Shown one piece after another: positions 35,396 through 45,357 of a stretch of 64,000 nucleotides of DNA. The notes under the pieces were generated by a model that was not told the DNA's origin, did no database searches, and worked only from the letters and a program-made list of their open reading frames with translations. Numbering within the stretch: position 1 is the first letter of the stretch; each line of letters begins with the position of its first letter. Location of the stretch: the NCBI GenBank assembly GCA_963585895.1, contig OY757912.1:82725154-82789153 (forward strand), given 5' to 3'. Both the position numbers and the translations under genes were made by a program. Source of the stretch: Sepioteuthis lessoniana. Its lineage: Eukaryota; Mollusca; Cephalopoda; Myopsida; Loliginidae.

Positions 35396-37077
35396 GATAT
35401 ATTTTCCTTTGCAAAATTTGGATATTTACAATTCAAACACAAGTTATTTTTAAGTAGACAATAACAGAATGAGCACAATGAAATATGGAATGAAAATCAT
35501 ATAAAGACGAATTTCTTTCTTCAAAATAACGAAGTCAATGATTCGAAAGTAAGCTAACATACCGAATAAAAAAAAACAACTAACTTCGACTTAACTCTGT
35601 TCTGAATGAGGTTCGAGTAAAGGATACCTGGAAATATTACTAAGCAAATCACGAACAATAAGTTAGTTATTTTCATGTTGTCGAAGCTAAAAAAAAAAAT
35701 AAGAATTCGTTAAAATAAGCAGTGACTGGACAGCAAGTGACGACCTTTTTCTATTTCATTATTGGCTCCAAAAAATTTTTGTTATTGTACAAATTTAAAA
35801 AGGAACGAGACACACAAGCAGAGAACAGAAATAGATTTTTCATTTGTAATATATTAGGTTCATTCTTACATTTGCCTCAAAATATACACATGAACATCTG
35901 CTATTTTATTTTCGTGATGGTTATTATTCTTTCATAAAAATAAACTAGGTAATCGCGAAATACTTATGTTCTTTTGTGTTTTTTATAAAAATTGAAAAAG
36001 AATTCGTTTTGCGAAAGAAATAATGGGTCTAAGGGACAGATTTCTGAACAAGAGGATATTTTTAAAACTTTAACGACTACATATTTTGGAGACACCTTTC
36101 TAAAAAAATGTTCAGCCTGAAGTCTCTTGAATTTGCAATCATTGAACAAATTCTGATATCCCTTAAAAGTAGATAATTAACAGATATCAATCACTTTAAG
36201 GATAACGAGAAATAATGTCTTCACGTAGCGTCAGAAAGATAGCAAGAAAATGGAATAATCGATGTGTGCCGGGAACTGTTTTATGATAATAATATAAGTA
36301 ATACAAAAGAAAAAAAGGTTAAAAATTAAAATAGGAAATTTTTTCAATAAAATGGCGTATTGGCCTGACTTTTATAGTTTTGTTATACAATTCAATAAAA
36401 ATAAATAAATGAATAAATAAATAAATAAATACAAACATTAATAGATGAATAAAAATACTTAACTTAGGGCAATGATGTTTGGTGGATTTAAAGAGCGTCT
36501 GATTTTTCAAAAGTTAACGCCTGATATCAGCTTAGCGCTTCTCAAAAATGTCTGACCAGCTGTGGTTAATAATTTGCTAAGTCGAAGATTTTTTTATGAT
36601 TCAAGATTCTTTTAAAAAATAAATAAAGTTTCTGTAAAACAGTTACTATCACAGTGATGTCTATTTTTCCAAGCTGCATTCCCGATAATATCGGATTTTT
36701 TATTAAAGTAAAAATTAAGTTTTTTTGTTTGTTGTTTTTTTCATTAATTGTAGATAGACTTACTTTAATGGAAAGACTTTCTACAACGGATCATTCGCTG
36801 TCTAAAAAAATAGATGAAATAGAGAAATGAAAAAAAAAAAAAAATAAACAAACACATAGGATAAATAATTACGCCAAAATTTAAAGCTTCGCTTTTAAGT
36901 TTGATAAAACACTGAAACTTTTACGCATGAAGAACCTACATTAAATTGAAATTATCTTATTAACTATTTATACAATATAAAAGATATTAACCTGCCTAGA
37001 CAATTTTGTCTTAGCAAGCTTTTATGAATCTAGAAACAGAACCAAAGAACAGTTGATAGCAAAAATGCTAATCAATA
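35396..37077. other. Unique-looking AT-rich stretch, no gene seen
   Basis: Has (AAAT)n at 36398-36430 and A-rich runs. No multicopy element of the window was recognised. This is the longest repeat-poor interval, so it is the most likely place for undetected intronic or intergenic host DNA. Confidence 0.4.
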
Positions 37078-37256
37078 GTGGGTGGGGACACGCACGAATC
37101 GAGACTCATACGTAGCCATCCCCCACCAAAAATGCTTGATCCCGTCGACATTCCTCATTTTGAAAAGCCTCAGGTGCCAAGCGATAAATGTAGTCCTGCT
37201 AAGCAAGTATTGCCGAGGGTCCGGCGCGAACGCAAGGCGAGTCCTGGTTTAAAGCA
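37078..37256 (+). CDS. Candidate host exon of unknown gene
   Basis: A GC-richer stretch, open in one frame (HPPPKMLDPVDIPHFEKPQV, then a basic RVRRERKASPGLKQ). It ends at CAG followed by GTAAAG, a good splice-donor match, at 37257. The composition differs clearly from the AT-rich flanks. The 5' limit is uncertain, since no strong acceptor was seen and an ATG start is not obvious. No protein family was recognised. It could equally be a fragment of an unseen repeat. Confidence 0.25.
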
Positions 37257-37289
37257 GGTAAAGTTGAGTTTCTGTGATACACTTTATTC

Positions 37290-37430
37290 TCTCTTACAGT
37301 CAACTCACGAGATGCAATGGCTAGACTATTGTTAGTGAGTTCGATTCTCACTGGGTACTCCATACTTCTGGCCTTGTGTCATAAATAAACTAAGCTTAGT
37401 AACTAACTAACTGAATTGATAAAGCAACTG
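37290..37430 (+). repeat. Possible tRNA-derived SINE fragment
   Basis: B-box-like 'gagttcgattctcac' (near 37338) with a short tail that ends in 'taactaactaactga'. Only one copy, so weak. Confidence 0.3.
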
Positions 37431-37497
37431 ATAAGTAGAACAAGTCTTCCCCGAGGCAGACAAGAACATGTGTTCTTTATTCTTGTTTACGATGAGC

Positions 37498-37775
37498 GCA
37501 TTTTCTTACAGTTAAATGGTTTTAAGTATTGCTCTGTAATACTTATATTTAATATTAATCAATTATTTGCACACAGTTAAATGGTTTCAAGTAAAATAAA
37601 TGATAGAATAGTTCTATTTGACCCATATATAGGACCTTAACAAGTACTACAACTCCAGATCAAAGTGGACCTGGGAGTAATGATAATGGAGTAATCCAGT
37701 CCCCAAAGCTCCAGTAATGATAATGGAGTAATCCAGTCCCCAAAGCTTACTATTAGATGGTTTAGTCTCATACCC
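37498..37775 (-). repeat. R1 copy with a 37-bp internal duplication
   Basis: Antisense units and conserved half. The segment 37676-37712 is duplicated in tandem at 37713-37749 (starts 'agtaatgataatggagtaat'). Confidence 0.75.
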
Positions 37776-38084
37776 ATGTTATATCAAGTGTATGGTTTCA
37801 AGAAAAAGAACAAAAACAGAGTTGCAAATAAAACAAGTTGACAAGTAAAAAAAATTAACAATGGTATTAACAAACAAGAAACAAAGGGTTCAAACAATTG
37901 TGTTGGTAAATATGAAAATGTGTGTGAAATTGAGCGGAAAAACGTTCGTAGTAGTATTGATAAGAATGAGTTAATTTTAGGAAATTTGATGAGTTGAATA
38001 GTAGTGGAATTGAGAAATAAAATGTTCCAATATTTGTGTCGGTAGGGGTGAGTCACAGACTTACACAGTCAACCAAAGTTTGTG

Positions 38085-38760
38085 TCGACAGGGAAGGAGA
38101 AACACCAGTGTTAAAGAGATGGAATATAGGTGGGGTGGAAATTCTCGGGTCACGCTGCTTCCATCAAGTTTAAGAGTTTAAGACGGGTATTGTGTGAAGT
38201 TGAATGTTGTAGGCGACCGGCCGTTTGACCTTGTGTCAAGTCGTGTCTAGTGGGAGGCAGCGACAAATACTCGGCCGATGTCTAGCGTCTGATATTTATC
38301 TCTGCCTCCCACCAGACAGGTCAATGACTCGAAGGTCGGATTATAGTGGGGTTAGGAAGAGGGAGGTCGGGCACGAGCCGAGGCTCGAGCCTTGCTGGAC
38401 TATGCTGGTCATCGGCTCACTTAGTGCAATGTGAGCCTGATGAGCCTTGTTGGACATGTGAGTCTAGGCACAGATGCCTGATTATAGCTTAAACTGGACC
38501 AGGACTATACATTGCTTGTCAATGACACCATCGCCACCCAACCGAAGCCAGGAGTCATTCGGCCTCGAATCTGTCCTTGACCTTGAGTTGTGGTGGAGGC
38601 TGATGGCGAGCGTCTGGTTGTGCGTTCTTCTGTCTGTTTATTTCCTGTTAATTACTTACAGGAAGGCACAAGGCCTTAAGTTTTGGGAGGAAGGGGAAGG
38701 GTGCGGTCTTGCATTAACTATGTTTTTACTAAGGGGACCTAGCTAGCCACATTCGCCGAC
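38085..38760. repeat. R2 repeat copy with a 26-bp inverted repeat
   Basis: GC-rich. Arms 38244-38269 and 38293-38318 are reverse complements at 23 of 26 positions with a 23-bp loop (core 'gtgggaggcag'). A second part (38380-38515) is the reverse complement of 13430-13530. The open frames here show no family features. Confidence 0.6.
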
Positions 38761-39300
38761 CCATTCAACAATACAATATATAGTCATTCATCCGTCGCCA
38801 TGCGCGCTGCTACCACCAAAATACCACATTTGCTCTATGAAGAAAGACCTACTTAAAACCTCGGAGGTGATGCATGATTTTATTTACAAATTGTGATTTT
38901 TACAAATGAATTCATATGATGGGGATAGGAGAAAAACCCCGAAATATATACAAAAATAAAGAAACAAAGGAAAAATCCCCCGTTTGGTTGCCCCCCCCCC
39001 TGTGCGTTCTTCTGTCTGGACCTCGAAGGAAATTTATCATTTATATTTCTCTCTTCCTCAAATCGGATCAACTTTGGTCTTTATTTTTTACCGCGAAAGT
39101 CATAGATTGGTCAAATAATTACTTTTGATTTTATTTGTTGTAAGAAATTCTATCAACATTTCACCGTGCGCAGAGACGTATTTTTTTCATTTTGAAAAAA
39201 TCTCAGCCCCGGCAACATCCGGTGAGTGCTTTCCTGTCCTGTTAATTGGAATTGCCATTTCTTTTTCTTTTTTGTTGGATAGATCAGAAGAGATTTCTAT
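38761..39300. other. Mixed stretch, no gene seen
   Basis: Contains a run of C near 38990-39000 followed by 'tgtgcgttcttctgtctg', an 18-bp repeat of 38619-38636. Confidence 0.35.
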
Positions 39301-39302
39301 TG

Positions 39303-39425
39303 GTCATATAACACCCAGGACACTCGTTTGAGAGAAGAGTCTTACCCTCTGTGGAGGTGCAGTCAGTGTATTCTACAGCCCCATCCGACAAAGCGAACGC
39401 TCTCCTCGCAATAGTACAAGTAACC
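39303..39425 (-). repeat. R1 5'-end fragment
   Basis: Antisense terminal part only: 'acacccaggacactcgtt', 'ggaggtgcagtcagtgtatt', 'ctacagccccatccgaca'. Confidence 0.75.
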
Positions 39426-40111
39426 ACCCGGGTGAGTTGCGATAAAAATCAATTATAATTGTAAAGGTTAAAATAATTACTAACTAGTCAAAATAATTGA
39501 TGATACTTAATGGCTATATTGCACAAGAGTATTGTCTTTCACGGCTCGACGCCAAAGTTTAATAAGCAAAATTTTGCAATTAAGTACTAAATAAATAATC
39601 TTTAAAAAACAAAACAACCCCACTCATTCCAAAAACAAGAATTATGATATTAAGTTAAATAAAATATAAACATAAAAATGGAAGTAACTTTTGACTTGTA
39701 TGGCACGGTAAATATTTGAGACTTATTTTTTTTTTAAATAGAAAAAAATCTCGTCTCGATGTCAGGAAATATAGTATTTTGCAAATTGAAAATTCTTTGT
39801 TTAGGCAAACAAAAAAAGTACAAAAAGGTATCTATTGAAACGAAAATATTGATACTTATTGCAGGATTCTTTTTAAAAGTTTTGAAAGCCCATTGTTTTA
39901 CTTCCTAATCAAAACAGATTTCTATTATTATTATTTTTTCCTTTTCAAAGCAATATTTGCTTATGTATAAAAAATCTTTTTTATCAATGAAGAACTCGTA
40001 ATAAACAGAAGGAAACTGTATTTGGTGTAATGTGTTACTGAAATTGATATTTGTGTTCTTTGATGACATGACGTTTTCATTTCATCAGTTAGTTTTGCCT
40101 TTAGTGAAAAA
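39426..40111. other. Unique-looking AT-rich stretch
   Basis: No repeat of the window recognised. Confidence 0.4.
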
Positions 40112-40145
40112 CATCATGGAAAACCAAGAAGAAACATATGAAAGG
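40112..40145 (+). CDS. Candidate first coding exon (weak)
   Basis: ATG followed by ten codons (MENQEETYER) ending at a donor-like AG/GTAAAT. It is short, so chance is likely. No downstream exon was recognised. Confidence 0.12.
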
Positions 40146-40231
40146 TAAATATAAATTTAGATAACATTAACAAATTGAATAACATTTAAGATAGCCTGTT
40201 TAAAAGAGAATGTATATCAAAATTAAAATCG

Positions 40232-40235
<4 letters not shown>

Positions 40236-40288
<53 letters not shown>
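40236..40288. repeat. (TA)n microsatellite
   Basis: Uninterrupted TA dinucleotides. Confidence 0.95.
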
Positions 40289-40290
<2 letters not shown>

Positions 40291-40776
40291 GGGGAATTTG
40301 AAGATTTTTGAAGGTCAAGGGCAAGGCTGCGCTGCCGTAAGATATCTGACTCCACAACTTGGTCACACTGCTTCACCCCACGTTGACTGGCCGGCGCAAT
40401 GCCCTGCCCAAAGAAAATCCCAAAAGAAATACACAAAAAGAAAAGACAGAAACAGATAAGAGACGAAAACATTTCTTCCACACCCTCCCCCACTTACCGG
40501 GTGAAGGGACCAACCAACGCTACGTCTTGTGACGCAGCGCGGCGCCCAAAACACCAGACAGCAAAATTGGTCTTGTTGGTTCGACGGACACTGCCTGAAA
40601 GAGAAAGATAATATCGTCTCCTTTTTCAAGAGGAAAATCCTTTTTTTTCTTTTTACGCATGCGTCATCTCCTTTTCCGTTAGAGACCTCTGGGAGTTTCT
40701 TCAAATTTAATAGTTTTCTTTTTATCTATTTATTTATTTATTAAAAATTTAATTATTTATTTATTTATTCGTTCCC
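40289..40776. other. GC-richer unidentified segment
   Basis: 40310-40600 is GC-rich compared with its flanks and lies between two (TA)n tracts. Open frames exist on both strands, none with recognisable features. It may be an unidentified element. Confidence 0.35.
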
Positions 40777-40777
40777 T

Positions 40778-40856
<79 letters not shown>
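40777..40856. repeat. Compound (CA)n-(TA)n microsatellite
   Basis: CA dinucleotides to about 40798, then TA dinucleotides. Confidence 0.95.
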
Positions 40857-40858
<2 letters not shown>

Positions 40859-41176
40859 ACTCGATCATTAACTATCGTTCAATAATAGCAACACACTCAA
40901 TATTAGATACCAAATAAAATGTTACAACCAACTAATTGTTACTTACTTGTCCGGTTTGTGTACAAAAAAAAAAAACACTCTGTGACAATGAAATATACAC
41001 AGCCGATAGAATAAATGTAAAAGTATAATTTCATCATTAGTAGGTTTGTGACGACCACATTTACTTCGCTCGAGGTGAATATAAAAAATGAAGAAATAAA
41101 TTCCTGGGTTAAGTTACCAAACTTTATAAGCAGTTGCTAAAAGCTTGAAACCGACTTTAAAGGTCCGCGTATTGAC

Positions 41177-41184
41177 TATATAAA
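41177..41184 (+). promoter_or_regulatory. Candidate TATA box of a host promoter
   Basis: TATATAAA, with an initiator-like TCACTC about 27 bp downstream (41204). An ATG at 41238 opens 21 codons that end exactly at a GTAAGT donor (41301). A T-run plus CAG (near 41377-41393) could be the acceptor of a very short intron. This arrangement fits a promoter with a first exon. No product was recognised. Confidence 0.3.
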
Positions 41185-41237
41185 CAGTAGAGAACCAAAA
41201 GCATCACTCGCTTTTGCCATTCAGCGACTGTAGCCAC

Positions 41238-41300
41238 ATGTACCGTCTACAGCAGACGAAGCTAACCCACACAATCTCGTGTGTCGAGGTAACTGTTACG
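41238..41300 (+). CDS. Candidate first exon behind the TATA box
   Basis: 21 codons starting MYRLQQTKLTHT, in phase with a strong GTAAGT donor. No signal peptide or family motif is visible. The call rests only on the order TATA box, initiator, ATG, donor. A continuing second exon after 41393 stays open for only a short distance. Confidence 0.22.
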
Positions 41301-41524
41301 GTAAGTAAAGCTACAGCTGATTTGTTAAGCACATTGCTTTCTGTTGAACTTTATCTCTTACTAAATGGTAATGTTTTTTTTTTTTTTTCAGTATATTTGC
41401 TATGTACTTTTTATGTTGTCTCTCACCCAATTATCTTCCTTACATAGGCTGACAACAATTTTGAGAGATCACATGCTCAAAAATAGTCGCTCCTTCAAAT
41501 TAGCTACTTCTCTCATTTGAGGCT

Positions 41525-41832
41525 GTAGCTGTCACACTCATGACGTCATGGTTCTCATCGTAGGAAATGGACACAAGTTCAAATCTTGGACGAGGCTGTT
41601 CCCATTTCACATAGTGGGTTTGACGGCGTTCGTGGTGTAACGGTTATCGTCATAGGAAATGAACACGGTGACTCGAGTTCAAATCCTGGACGAGGCAGTT
41701 GGCATCACTCTAATACCCTTGGGAAAGGTATGCATCGAACTATTCTCCTTCCCACACCAGTTATGTGTAAATAGTAAAGCAAATTAGTTTCTATATTCTT
41801 AGTATGGCAATCGATCTAGAAGGAAAACTCTG
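41525..41832 (+). repeat. SINE1 with duplicated tRNA-like head; 3' part at 42391-42465
   Basis: A first head (41530-41600, 'atggttctcatcgtaggaaa', 'aagttcaaatcttggacgag') is followed by a complete SINE1 with its own head (A-box-like 'gtggtgtaacggttatcg', B-box-like 'gagttcaaatcctgg'). The central block is exact at 41711-41730. The copy is interrupted after 'gaaggaaaactc' by R1. Its 3' end resumes near 42391 and finishes 'gagaggttggtaataat'. Confidence 0.8.
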
Positions 41833-42380
41833 GCCCAGTCGGCTGGGGCTGTAGAAAACACTGACTGCATCTCTACAAAGAGGTAAGACTTCCTCAACGA
41901 GTGTCCTGAATATGATATTAAACAATCTGATGGTGAAGCTTCAGTAATGCTGGAGCTTTGGGAAATGCGGAGTACCCCATTATTACCATCGCTCCTAGGT
42001 CCACTCTGACCTGGAATGGTTACATCTGACCGGGTCCTATCTATGGGTCAAATAGAACTGTTTGACATTTAAATTGAATACTTATGCTAAACTGAATTAT
42101 TTGAAATAGAACTGTTTGATTATTTAACTGTGTGTAAACAAATGACTGATGTTTAATTGAATTGTTCGTATTACTTGAAAACATTAAACGGTGCGCAAAC
42201 AAATGATTAATAGTAAATAGAATTATTCGTATTAGATAGAAAATTTAAAAATGAGCTCAGGCTTATTTTAAAATAATATCTATAAAATTTGTTGAGAAAT
42301 CATATATTTAGTATATATGTATAAAAAGAATTTGGCGTTAAATAACTTTCAGTGATTGATATTTCATAAAACCAAACCAG
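41833..42380 (+). mobile_element. R1 inserted into SINE1, with target-site duplication
   Basis: Complete sense R1 from 'cagtcggctggggctgtag' to the tail 'ggcgttaaataactttcagt', 'gatatttcataaaaccaaac'. It is flanked by agaaggaaaactc (41818-41830) and agaagaaaactc (42379-42390), a duplication of the SINE1 target with one base of difference. This defines both R1 ends and indicates target-primed retroposition. There is no open frame, so it depends on another element's machinery. Confidence 0.75.
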
Positions 42381-42465
42381 AAGAAAACTCACAAGTTAAA
42401 CTTGCTGAACTTAAAAATTGACCTTGTGTCCCATCCTGTCTGTGTGGAGAGGTTGGTAATAATAT

Positions 42466-44612
42466 ACTACTGTAGCATGTCTTAGGCAGGAATAGCCAGG
42501 CAAAGTCCATCTCTCTCTCCAGGTCTACAACTGGTTTGAATTCAGAGTTTTCCTTCTCCTAGACCAATTGTTCGTCTAATTTTGATAGTTTTCGTGATGG
42601 GTGGTAGGTGGTCGTACAGTTGCTGCTTTGTGGGGTGTTGCCTTCAGGACTTTTTCAATATTGCTCGCAGCATTTTTGTGTAGTTATCGTCTAGCTTTTT
42701 CTCCATCCGTTTAATTAGCGTCCATGTAGTGCATCCATATAGCAGTATCGACACGACCGCTGCTTGGAAGAAACTGCGTTTCATTTTATCGGTCAGGTCT
42801 AACTTCCATATGACCGATAGCCTATTGATAGCTGCCCATGCCTTTGCTAGTCGCGTACTGGTGTCTGTCTCGGTTGATGAGACACTGCTTCCTAGGTTGG
42901 GAAATTGTCTACTAGTTCCAGAGGGCTACCGTTTAGTGTGGAGATGTCGCCTGTTTGATTAAAGCACATATATTCCGTTTTGTGTGCATTGACATGGAGG
43001 CCAATGCCTGCAGCGGCTCGTTCCAGACTATGCAGCAGGGTTTCGGCTTGGGCGGGTGTGTTTGCCAGTAGCGCTATGTCAACGATGTAGTTGGCGTCGG
43101 TGATTGTTTTTGCGAGGTACCGTCTGCTTCTTTCTTTTGTTAGCTTGATTGATACCGTTTTCTTTCATTTTATCAATAGATGTTCTAAGCTCGTATTCTA
43201 GATAGATGATGAAGAGGTATGGGGCTAGTGTGTCTCCTTACAGTACACTTACTACAATGTCGAAGTAGTCTGTGTCTCCATCTGAAGAACGGACTTTTAC
43301 CTTGGTGTTTCTATAGTGAATCATTATGGCTGTGACGGTTTCTTTTGGTAGGCCGTAAGCGAGTAGAATTTACTCCATTTTTCCTCTGTGAATGGAGTCA
43401 AAGTGACTCCATTCGAAGAGAAAAGATAGAGCAAACTCTAATCGCTTGGTAAAGTTGACAAATAATATGGTTGCCTGTAGGTTTTTTGCACGTACACCTT
43501 CAAGAATTCTACGGATAGTCAAAATTTGTGATGTCGTGGATCTATTTCTCCGGAAGCCATTTTGGTTCTTCCTTAGTATGTTGTCAATTTTGGGTTGCGT
43601 AGTAGGACGTTGTATATTTTAGCCGCTATGGATGTTAGTGTTATACCTCGGTAGTTATTGGCTAATCTGAGGTCGCCCTTTTTAGGGAAAGGGGGGATGC
43701 ATCCCTTGATCCATCTGTCTATCGGGTTTTGATTATATACAGCAATGCAGTGTCGGAGCAATATGTCGTCGAATTGTCTGGTCTTCCATACTTCTGGGGG
43801 AATTTCATCGAGCCCTGCTGCTTTTCTATTTTTGATTTTTCTAAGTACTGAGTCGAGTTCTTGAGTAAACGGTCCTAGTTTGATGTCTAATTGCTTACTT
43901 ATAATTCTCGTGATTGGTTCATGTGTAACTTTCGGGGGGGGGGTCAGAGTAAATTCTCGAAGTGCTGTTTCCATAGATGAATTCGTTCTTGTCGGTCGGT
44001 AGCTTTCAGTTTAGCTTTGGCTGTGCTCTTCCTTCTGCTCACATCGTTTATCGTTTGCCATGCTATTCTGGCTTGTCTATCTTCGAGTCTGTAATCTTAT
44101 CAATCTGATTTTGTATGTATTCTGTCTGTTCTTTTAGGTATATTTTGCTAATTCATTTTGTGCTTTTTTAAGTTTCAGGGCATTTGTGTTAGTTGGGTTA
44201 CCAGACATGCGGGACACTGCCGGAGAAGTAGGGACGAGCTCGAACGCTTCACATGGCCAAGCAAAGGCAGGGCGACCAGCTCGAACATACATACAGCAGC
44301 ACTGTGTAGATGCGGGATGTAGCCCCGAGGATTTGCCGGAAGCGATGGACGATAAGGAAGGATGGCTAGAGAGGGTCAGGGATATCAGTGCTGATGGCGC
44401 GACATGATGATGATGATGAGACCAGTTGTTATACCAGAGTTAAAGAGCTTAGTCGGCCCTATTATTTTACCTATAGCTAGGGTGGGGGGAATAGTTGGAT
44501 TCATACCTTTCCCAGGGTATTAGTGCAATGTTAAATGCAAACAGCTTCATTCTGGATTTGAACTCGATTTGTCAAGTCCACTTCCTTCGAGGATATCCAA
44601 TACGCCACGAGT
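42466..44612 (-). repeat. SINE1 variant B, split by a LINE (parts 42466-42572 and 44431-44612)
   Basis: Antisense SINE1 with the variant-B 3' end ('ggtctacaactggtttgaat'). It is interrupted in 'ctagaccaattgtt' and resumes at 44421 with 'accagttgttatacc'. The head side ends with 'gaggatatccaatacgccac'. Confidence 0.75.
42571..44420. mobile_element. LINE insertion with inverted 5' part (twin-priming type)
   Basis: 42571-44190 is the LINE on the minus strand: the linker, then KKGD and YRGITL reverse-transcriptase blocks in the frame 43974-43573, and C-terminal blocks to QLYDHLPP. 44191-44420 is the LINE's 3' end on the plus strand (RHAGHC, GRPARTYIQQ, PEDLPEAMDD) with an ATG tail. The two parts meet at nearly the same element position, with about 10 bp present in both. 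Flanks are agaccaattgtt (42561-42572) and agaccagttgtt (44419-44430), a 12-bp target duplication. The catalytic YADD box has become YIVD (43077-43097 region), and stops are present, so it is dead. Confidence 0.85.
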
Positions 44613-44832
44613 GCCTCTTCGCAGTACGAAACGAGTAATGATGGTATTTTTTTAAAAAGAGGATTTTTATCTCTGGAAACACGAGATAGGGAGGAGTGTA
44701 CTTGCAAAGCAACGACTGTTTTACGTCTTTTTAAATAACACGCGAACGTGGTTATAAGCAAGTACTTTTTTGACAACGGTTTAAAAAAAATTTTCAAATT
44801 TTATTTTCACTCAAATGAACATGAATACATAT

Positions 44833-45025
44833 GCGGGTCGGCTGAAAAGTTCTTAGGCTGATTAAGATACTCTCGTAGAATGTGACCAAATGAGGTTTAA
44901 TTTTCAACAAAGTCCCTCCTTGTGATCCACACACTTCTTCCAATGGTGTTACTGTGCTTGGATCCCAGTGCTAAAAGAAAGCAGATATGATGTCAGCCAA
45001 TGAACTTTTTGGCCAACTCTCGTAT
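44833..45025 (+). mobile_element. Mariner-like deletion element (MITE-like)
   Basis: Ends 'ggctgaaaagttcttaggct' and 'tcagccaatgaactttttgg' form imperfect inverted repeats. The interior matches 8150-8328 in opposite orientation. The antisense peptide QWKKCVDH fits a mariner transposase C-terminal part. About 190 bp, non-autonomous. Confidence 0.65.
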
Positions 45026-45067
45026 GCTACTCTTTGCAAAGAGAAATGAGAATTCTTCAATTGAAGC

Positions 45068-45231
45068 AATTATGACGTGAAAACCAAAATTTGGTAGAGC
45101 ATTTATTTATTTAATATAACGTTTTGCTTAAAACGAAATTCATCAGATAAGTATTTTGAAGATCGTAATGAGCGAAAGGTTATGTTAGATGAATAAACAC
45201 TACACCAAATTTTGGTTTTCACGTCATAATT
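45068..45231. mobile_element. 164-bp element with perfect 28-bp terminal inverted repeats
   Basis: Arms 45068-45095 and 45204-45231 are exact reverse complements (core 'gtgaaaaccaaaatttggt'), separated by 108 bp. The spacer contains, on the minus strand, 'ctgatgaatttcgtttt' followed by 'aagcaaaacg'. This could be a MITE or the inverted end structure of a larger retroelement. No target duplication is clear. Confidence 0.65.
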
Positions 45232-45357
45232 TCTTCCATAGTATCGGACATATTTAATATATATATTCATATCCTTTAAAGTAATTTTCGTGTGATAAAA
45301 AGATATTTTAGAGATTTTGATAAAGAAATGTAACTGAAGAATTCATTATAAAAGGTT

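Noticed and set aside
41617-41700. Functional tRNA gene
   Set aside because: Head of SINE1, followed by the SINE1 body; it is not a stand-alone cloverleaf.
45118-45160. Hammerhead ribozyme in the 28-bp-TIR element
   Set aside because: CTGATGA and an AAAACG string are present, but no stem II can form between them.
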